Positions 39,976 through 43,443 of a DNA stretch of 43,443 nt are shown piece after piece (within the stretch, counting starts at the first letter, position 1; each line of letters opens with the position of its first letter). The notes under the pieces are model-generated. The model was not told where the DNA came from, ran no database searches, and was given only the letters and a program-made list of their open reading frames with translations. The DNA is from Flavobacterium sp. (GTDB taxonomy: Bacteria > Bacteroidota > Bacteroidia > Flavobacteriales > Flavobacteriaceae): positions 1 through 43,443 of the forward strand of contig JAAFGY010000010.1 of assembly GCA_010365135.1 (NCBI GenBank), read 5' to 3'. A program made the position numbers and the translations under genes.

Positions 39976-42096
39976 TTATCTATTTAAAAATTGTTCTATA
40001 AATTCCTCTTCTCTTTCGGTTGTAGTTTTCGGAGGATTGGATTTTAATTTTAAAATTTCTTCTTTAAAAGAATTTACAAAATCAGCATCGTTTTCTAATT
40101 CCAATAAATTCAAAAGCGCTCTCGAACGAACAAATGTTGATTCGCTTCTCAAAGACATCAAATACAATTTAGTTAAATCTTCTTTTTCAAAATCAGAAGC
40201 TTTTAAACTCGAATATTTTAAAATAAATTGCGCAAACAACAAAGAAGTTTTATTATTGTTGATATTCTTTTTGAAAGAATTTTGCAATAAACTGTAATTG
40301 GCAATTCCGGCCAAGGTCGCTCCTATTGCATTTCGGATGGCAATACGTTCTTCACTGGTACCAACTTTGAAATATTTATTAATTTCTTTTAAAGCATTGT
40401 TGATGCTGTTTTCTTCTTTTTTTCCTTTCTCTTCCCAAGTGTCTTTAAGTCCAACTGTTTTGCTAAATACTAATTTTTCCGCCGTTGAATCTTTATCTAC
40501 ATTAAAATAACCCAAACGTTGAAACTGGAATTTATCTCCCAATTTCGCAGACACAAGACTTGGTTCTACAAATCCTTTGATAATTTGCAACGAATTTGGA
40601 TTCATAAAATCCAAAAAGTCTTTCTCTTTATGGCTGTCCGGCGCTTCGTCTATAAAAAGTCGATCGTATAAACGAACTTCAGCTTCCACTGCATGCTTTA
40701 TAGAAACCCAATGCAAGGTTCCGGCCACTTTTCTTTTTGAAGCTTCACTTCCACTTCCGCTCAAAGAATCCGTGTCATAAGAAACGTGAATTTCTGTAAT
40801 ATTTCCAGTTGCATCTTTTACAACACTTGCTCCTTTAATAATATAAGCATTTTTCAAACGTACTTCGTTTCCTAAAGACAAACGGAAAAATTTGGCGGGA
40901 GCTACTTCTAAAAAGTCTTCTCTTTCGATGTATAATTCTTTCGAAAAAGGTACGTTTCTAAAACCAGCTTCTTCATCTTCTTGATTGTTTTCGGCATCAA
41001 AAAGTTCCTCTTTTCCTTCAGGATAATTGGTAATAATTACTTTAATTGGATCTAAAACTGCCATAACTCTTGGAGCTGTTTTGTTTAAATCCTCACGCAA
41101 ACAAAACTCTAAAAGCGAAACATCAATCACGTTTTCTCTTTTGGCTACGCCAATAATATCACAGAATTTCCGAATAGAATTGGCTGTATAACCTCTTCTT
41201 CTCAAACCTGAAATCGTTGGCATTCTTGGATCATCCCAACCATTCACTATATTTTCTTGAACCAATTGCAATAGTTTTCGTTTGCTCATTACGGTGTAAT
41301 TCAAGTTCAAACGTGCAAATTCGTATTGGTTTGGTCTTACTTTTTTATCATCATAAATTTGGTCTAAAAACCAATTGTATAATTCTCTGTGCATCACAAA
41401 TTCCAACGTACAAATAGAATGCGAAATTTGCTCGATATAATCACTTTCACCGTGTGCAAAATCATACATTGGATAAATTTTCCAATCGTCTCCAGTTCTA
41501 TGATGATGACGGTGCAAAACTCTGTACATCAAAGGATCCCTCATCAACATATTGGTCGAAGTCATATCAATTTTAGCACGTAAAACATGACTTCCTTCCG
41601 AGAAATCGCCTTTTTTCATTCCTTCAAACAAAGTTAAATTTTCTTCAACTGAACGATTTCGAAATGGACCATCAATTCCTGGTTGTGTTGGAGTTCCTTT
41701 TTGTGTGGCCATATCTTCGGAAGATTGGCTGTCAACATAGGCTTTTCCCTTTTTAATCATTACAATTGCCCAATCGTACAACTGCTGAAAATAATCAGAA
41801 GCAAAACGTTCTTCGTCCCATTCGAAACCCAACCAGTGTAAATCTTCTTTGATCGCATCTACATATTCCTGCTCTTCTTTGGCTGGGTTGGTGTCATCGA
41901 AACGCAAGTTTACTGGTGCATTGTACTTTAGACCCAAACCAAAATTCAAACAAATGGATTTGGCGTGACCAATGTGCAAATACCCATTAGGTTCAGGCGG
42001 AAAACGGAAACGTAAATTCTTTTGGGGAAAACCATTTTCTAAGCTGTCTTCGATAATTTGTTCTATAAAATGAAGTGATTTCTCTTCGGTTGACAT
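39976..42096 (-). CDS. glnS: Glutaminyl-tRNA synthetase with C-terminal extension
   Basis: Charges tRNA-Gln directly. The ATG at 42096 gives 706 residues; a TTG 21 bp upstream overlaps the -7 box. The catalytic part has FPPEPNGYLHIGHAKSIC (HIGH) and VMSKRKLLQLV (KMSKS class), with RFDDTNPAKEEQEYVDAI and YDFAHGESDYIEQISHSICT. The beta-barrel anticodon domain runs to a KTVGLKDTWEEKGK segment, which corresponds to the C-terminal end of E. coli GlnRS. Beyond it are about 145 extra residues, helical and with a HEAT-like FVRSRALLNLLELENDADFV. I do not recognise this tail; it lacks an obvious YqeY-domain signature. Shares a divergent promoter region with folB. Confidence 0.95.
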   Translation of the reverse strand: MSTEEKSLHFIEQIIEDSLENGFPQKNLRFRFPPEPNGYLHIGHAKSICLNFGLGLKYNAPVNLRFDDTNPAKEEQEYVDAIKEDLHWLGFEWDEERFASDYFQQLYDWAIVMIKKGKAYVDSQSSEDMATQKGTPTQPGIDGPFRNRSVEENLTLFEGMKKGDFSEGSHVLRAKIDMTSTNMLMRDPLMYRVLHRHHHRTGDDWKIYPMYDFAHGESDYIEQISHSICTLEFVMHRELYNWFLDQIYDDKKVRPNQYEFARLNLNYTVMSKRKLLQLVQENIVNGWDDPRMPTISGLRRRGYTANSIRKFCDIIGVAKRENVIDVSLLEFCLREDLNKTAPRVMAVLDPIKVIITNYPEGKEELFDAENNQEDEEAGFRNVPFSKELYIEREDFLEVAPAKFFRLSLGNEVRLKNAYIIKGASVVKDATGNITEIHVSYDTDSLSGSGSEASKRKVAGTLHWVSIKHAVEAEVRLYDRLFIDEAPDSHKEKDFLDFMNPNSLQIIKGFVEPSLVSAKLGDKFQFQRLGYFNVDKDSTAEKLVFSKTVGLKDTWEEKGKKEENSINNALKEINKYFKVGTSEERIAIRNAIGATLAGIANYSLLQNSFKKNINNNKTSLLFAQFILKYSSLKASDFEKEDLTKLYLMSLRSESTFVRSRALLNLLELENDADFVNSFKEEILKLKSNPPKTTTEREEEFIEQFLNR

Positions 42097-42114
42097 AATT
42101 TTGTTTAATTTTAG

Positions 42115-42122
42115 CAAAGATA
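42115..42122 (-). promoter_or_regulatory. -7 box (TATCTTTG) of glnS
   Basis: CAAAGATA on the plus strand, 18 bp upstream of the ATG at 42096; it fixes the start against the longer TTG frame. Confidence 0.6.
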
Positions 42123-42128
42123 AAAATT

Positions 42129-42164
42129 TAGATGATAGATAATAGACAGATAGATAATAGATGC
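42129..42164. repeat. TAGATNN heptad run between glnS and folB
   Basis: TAGATGA, TAGATAA, TAGACAG, then after a 1-nt slip TAGATAA, TAGATGC. Confidence 0.65.
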
Positions 42165-42201
42165 TGTTTATTTAACGAATTGCAAAGCGAATTATAAAAT
42201 T

Positions 42202-42561
42202 ATGGGAATTATAAAACTAAAAAACATCCGTACATATTCCTACCACGGTTGTTTAATCGAAGAAGGAAAAATTGGCTCTGATTATTCTGTTAATTTAGAA
42301 GTGAAAACTGATTTGCGTAAATCAGCTTTTTCAGATAATCTGGAAGATACCGTAGATTATGTTCTTTTGAACCGCATTATCGAGGAAGAAATGGCTATAA
42401 GATCCAATCTTTTGGAACATGTTGCCCACCGAATTATTAAAAGAATTTTTGATGAAGTGGCGGCAATTTCAAGAATTACTTTGGCAGTTTCTAAACTGAA
42501 TCCCCCTATTGGCGGTGATGTTGAAGCCGTTACAATAGAAATGGAAGAATACAGGAATTAA
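42202..42561 (+). CDS. folB: Dihydroneopterin aldolase
   Basis: Folate biosynthesis enzyme cleaving 7,8-dihydroneopterin to 6-hydroxymethyl-dihydropterin and glycolaldehyde. The 119-residue T-fold protein shows IKLKNIRTYSYHGCLIEEGK (with the G and E of the family start), YSVNLEVKTDLRKSAFSDNL, DTVDYVLLNRIIEEEM, LLEHVAHRIIKRIF and the end KLNPPIGGDVEAVTIEME (the pterin-site KxNPP). No other folate gene is nearby. Its TAA stop overlaps the first base of a heptad array. Confidence 0.93.
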   Translation: MGIIKLKNIRTYSYHGCLIEEGKIGSDYSVNLEVKTDLRKSAFSDNLEDTVDYVLLNRIIEEEMAIRSNLLEHVAHRIIKRIFDEVAAISRITLAVSKLNPPIGGDVEAVTIEMEEYRN

Positions 42562-42609
42562 GATTTTAGATGGCAGATTTTAGATTTCAGAGTGCAGCAT
42601 TTAGAAAAC
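42561..42609. repeat. AGATTTT heptad array behind folB
   Basis: Seven heptads in phase: AGATTTT, AGATGGC, AGATTTT, AGATTTC, AGAGTGC, AGCATTT, AGAAAAC. The first base is the last A of the folB stop codon. Confidence 0.85.
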
Positions 42610-42652
42610 TAAAATTTTTAAACTTTAAACTTTATACTTTTAAACTTTTACT

Positions 42653-42660
42653 TATATTTG
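42653..42660 (+). promoter_or_regulatory. -7 box (TATATTTG) of tRNA-Cys
   Basis: Perfect TAnnTTTG 17 bp before the first tRNA base. Confidence 0.65.
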
Positions 42661-42677
42661 CACACCAATAAATAATT

Positions 42678-42748
42678 GGCGTCGTGGCCGAGCGGCTAGG
42701 CTGGGCTCTGCAAAAGCTCCTACTCCGGTTCGAATCCGGACGATGCCT
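42678..42748 (+). tRNA. tRNA-Cys (anticodon GCA)
   Basis: All four arms can be drawn: acceptor GGCGTCG with CGATGCC (one G-T), D arm, anticodon stem GGGCT with AGCTC around the loop CTGCAAA (anticodon GCA at 42710-42712), short variable loop CTAC, and T arm TCCGG/CCGGA with loop TTCGAAT. The discriminator base is T (U73), the identity element for cysteine tRNAs. CCA is not encoded; CTCTAAA follows. Confidence 0.97.
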
Positions 42749-42750
42749 CT

Positions 42751-42780
42751 AAACCTTCAAAGCAATTTGAGGGTTTTTTT
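42751..42780 (+). terminator. tRNA-Cys terminator with GCAA tetraloop
   Basis: AACCTTCAAA (42752-42761) and TTTGAGGGTT (42766-42775) form a 10-bp stem closed by a GCAA tetraloop, followed by T5 and more. Confidence 0.88.
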
Positions 42781-42815
42781 GTGGTTAATTTTTAAGAAAA
42801 ATTAGGTAAAGTTAG

Positions 42816-42966
42816 GGTTCGAATCCGGACGATGCCTCTAAACCTTAAAAGCAATTTGAGGGTTGTTTCTGTGGTTAATTTATATGAAAAAATTAGTTAA
42901 AGTTATGGTTCGAATCCGGACGATGCCTCTAAACAAAGCAATTTGAGGGTTTTTTTGTGGTTAATT
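42816..42966 (+). repeat. Two decayed copies of the tRNA-Cys 3' half plus terminator
   Basis: The T-arm and acceptor 3' strand of tRNA-Cys (GGTTCGAATCCGGACGATGC and CTCTAAA), together with the terminator region and GTGGTTAATTT, recurs at 42816-42882 and 42907-42966. The original is at 42727-42793, so the periods are 89 and 91 bp. Copy 2 has a broken T run; copy 3 lost part of the 5' stem. They are not tRNA genes because the 5' half is missing. Such repeats at a tRNA 3' end are typical of integrative-element attachment sites. Confidence 0.85.
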
Positions 42967-43027
42967 TTTCAGGAAATTAATATTGGGAAAATCTCTCTAA
43001 AAAAATGTGTAAATATTATAAAAACAG

Positions 43028-43411
43028 TTACTTTATTTCTAATATTGTTACTATTTTTAATAATATTTTTTCAATATTTTTTAAAGTAGCAAAGGTTTCT
43101 AAGCTATAATCAGGATTTTCAACACCAACTTTAACTCCTAATAATTCTGCCTGATTATTTTTTAATTTTTCATTCAATAAAACTGGAGCTTGTCCTCTTT
43201 TTAGAAACCAATAATGAACTTCAGGAAATTTTTTTATAATTCTCTCAATTAAATCATCACTAATATTATTTCTTCCTTTTAATATATGATCAATTGTAGA
43301 ATGACTTTTATAACCTAATTCAGTTGCAAAAGCAAGTGCCGAATATCTTAATGTTTCTAATAATTGTTTGATTATTTCAGAATCTGTAATAATTTTATTT
43401 TCTGTCTTCAT
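43028..43411 (-). CDS. Helix-turn-helix (XRE/phage repressor-like) regulator
   Basis: A 127-residue protein. Residues about 15-70 form a helix-turn-helix: LRYSALAFATELGYKSHSTI, then DHILKGRNNISDDLIERI, followed by IKKFPEVHYWFLKRGQAP, a pattern I recognise from flavobacterial phage-type XRE regulators (the W-L-x-x-G-x-x-P-x-L tail). The last 50 residues are a helical oligomerisation region (FATLKNIEKILLKIVTILEI). It is the only gene in the window right of the tRNA-Cys repeats and is markedly AT-rich, consistent with being the first gene of an integrated element beyond the window edge. A direct target is not visible. Confidence 0.82.
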   Translation of the reverse strand: MKTENKIITDSEIIKQLLETLRYSALAFATELGYKSHSTIDHILKGRNNISDDLIERIIKKFPEVHYWFLKRGQAPVLLNEKLKNNQAELLGVKVGVENPDYSLETFATLKNIEKILLKIVTILEIK

Positions 43412-43443
43412 AATTTTTTTATTAAATATATATTTTACAAACT

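Noticed and set aside
39935-40297. 120-codon plus-strand ORF at the glnS 3' end
   Set aside because: Antisense to glnS and crossing its terminator hairpin; no supporting features.
42816-42966. Additional tRNA-Cys genes
   Set aside because: Only the T arm and acceptor 3' strand are present; D arm, anticodon arm and acceptor 5' strand are missing.

Overview
The window is an AT-rich chromosomal segment from a member of the Flavobacteriaceae, most likely a Flavobacterium. The evidence is the flavobacterial families (DUF4837, DUF4175, HU-CCDC81/SPOR, DUF6327), the Bacteroidetes -7 promoter box TAnnTTTG in front of many genes, the near absence of Shine-Dalgarno sequences, and GlnS charging of glutamine. 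Nearly everything is housekeeping; only the right edge, past tRNA-Cys, looks accessory.

Layout: 1-2.0 kb, the 3' part of an unrecognised repeat-bearing protein and a small conserved protein. 2.1-5.7 kb, an HD hydrolase and a lipid block (acyl-ACP desaturase and two tandem PlsC acyltransferases separated by an inverted REP pair). 5.8-9.2 kb, rnpA, a CtpA-type protease, an OmpA-like protein and a GNAT enzyme. 9.2-12.8 kb, two lipoproteins and a LysM lytic transglycosylase. 12.9-17.4 kb, pgk, holB, an acyl-CoA thioesterase and recA. 17.5-20.5 kb, two paralogous lipoproteins, an ECF sigma factor and a protein with an anti-sigma-like N-terminus and a beta-barrel C-terminus. 20.6-27.1 kb, a third PlsC, trpS, dprA, an HU/SPOR protein and a Pif1-like helicase. 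27.1-31.6 kb, a structured intergenic element, an OmpH-like lipoprotein, a methyltransferase, mnmG and ybeY, with a cluster of parS centromere sites. 31.6-36.9 kb, a large DUF4175 protein and gltX with a repeat insertion. 37-42.6 kb, an outer-membrane protein, an SPFH protein, a small envelope operon, glnS and folB. 42.7 kb to the end, tRNA-Cys, two decayed copies of its 3' half plus terminator, and a helix-turn-helix gene.

No defence island, CRISPR array, insertion sequence or biosynthetic cluster is visible. The unusual content is in non-coding and repeat structure: (i) heptanucleotide arrays that begin at stop codons and run with the same polarity (YAG plus four bases on the coding strand) behind at least four genes; (ii) four near-identical parS-like 16-mers within 2.2 kb, one of them encoding the C-terminus of YbeY; (iii) a nested-helix RNA-like element at 27.15-27.29 kb; (iv) a 25-residue repeat array inside the anticodon-binding part of GltX; (v) an attachment-site-like repeat array behind tRNA-Cys. 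All starts, family names and functions are read by eye; nothing was searched against a database.
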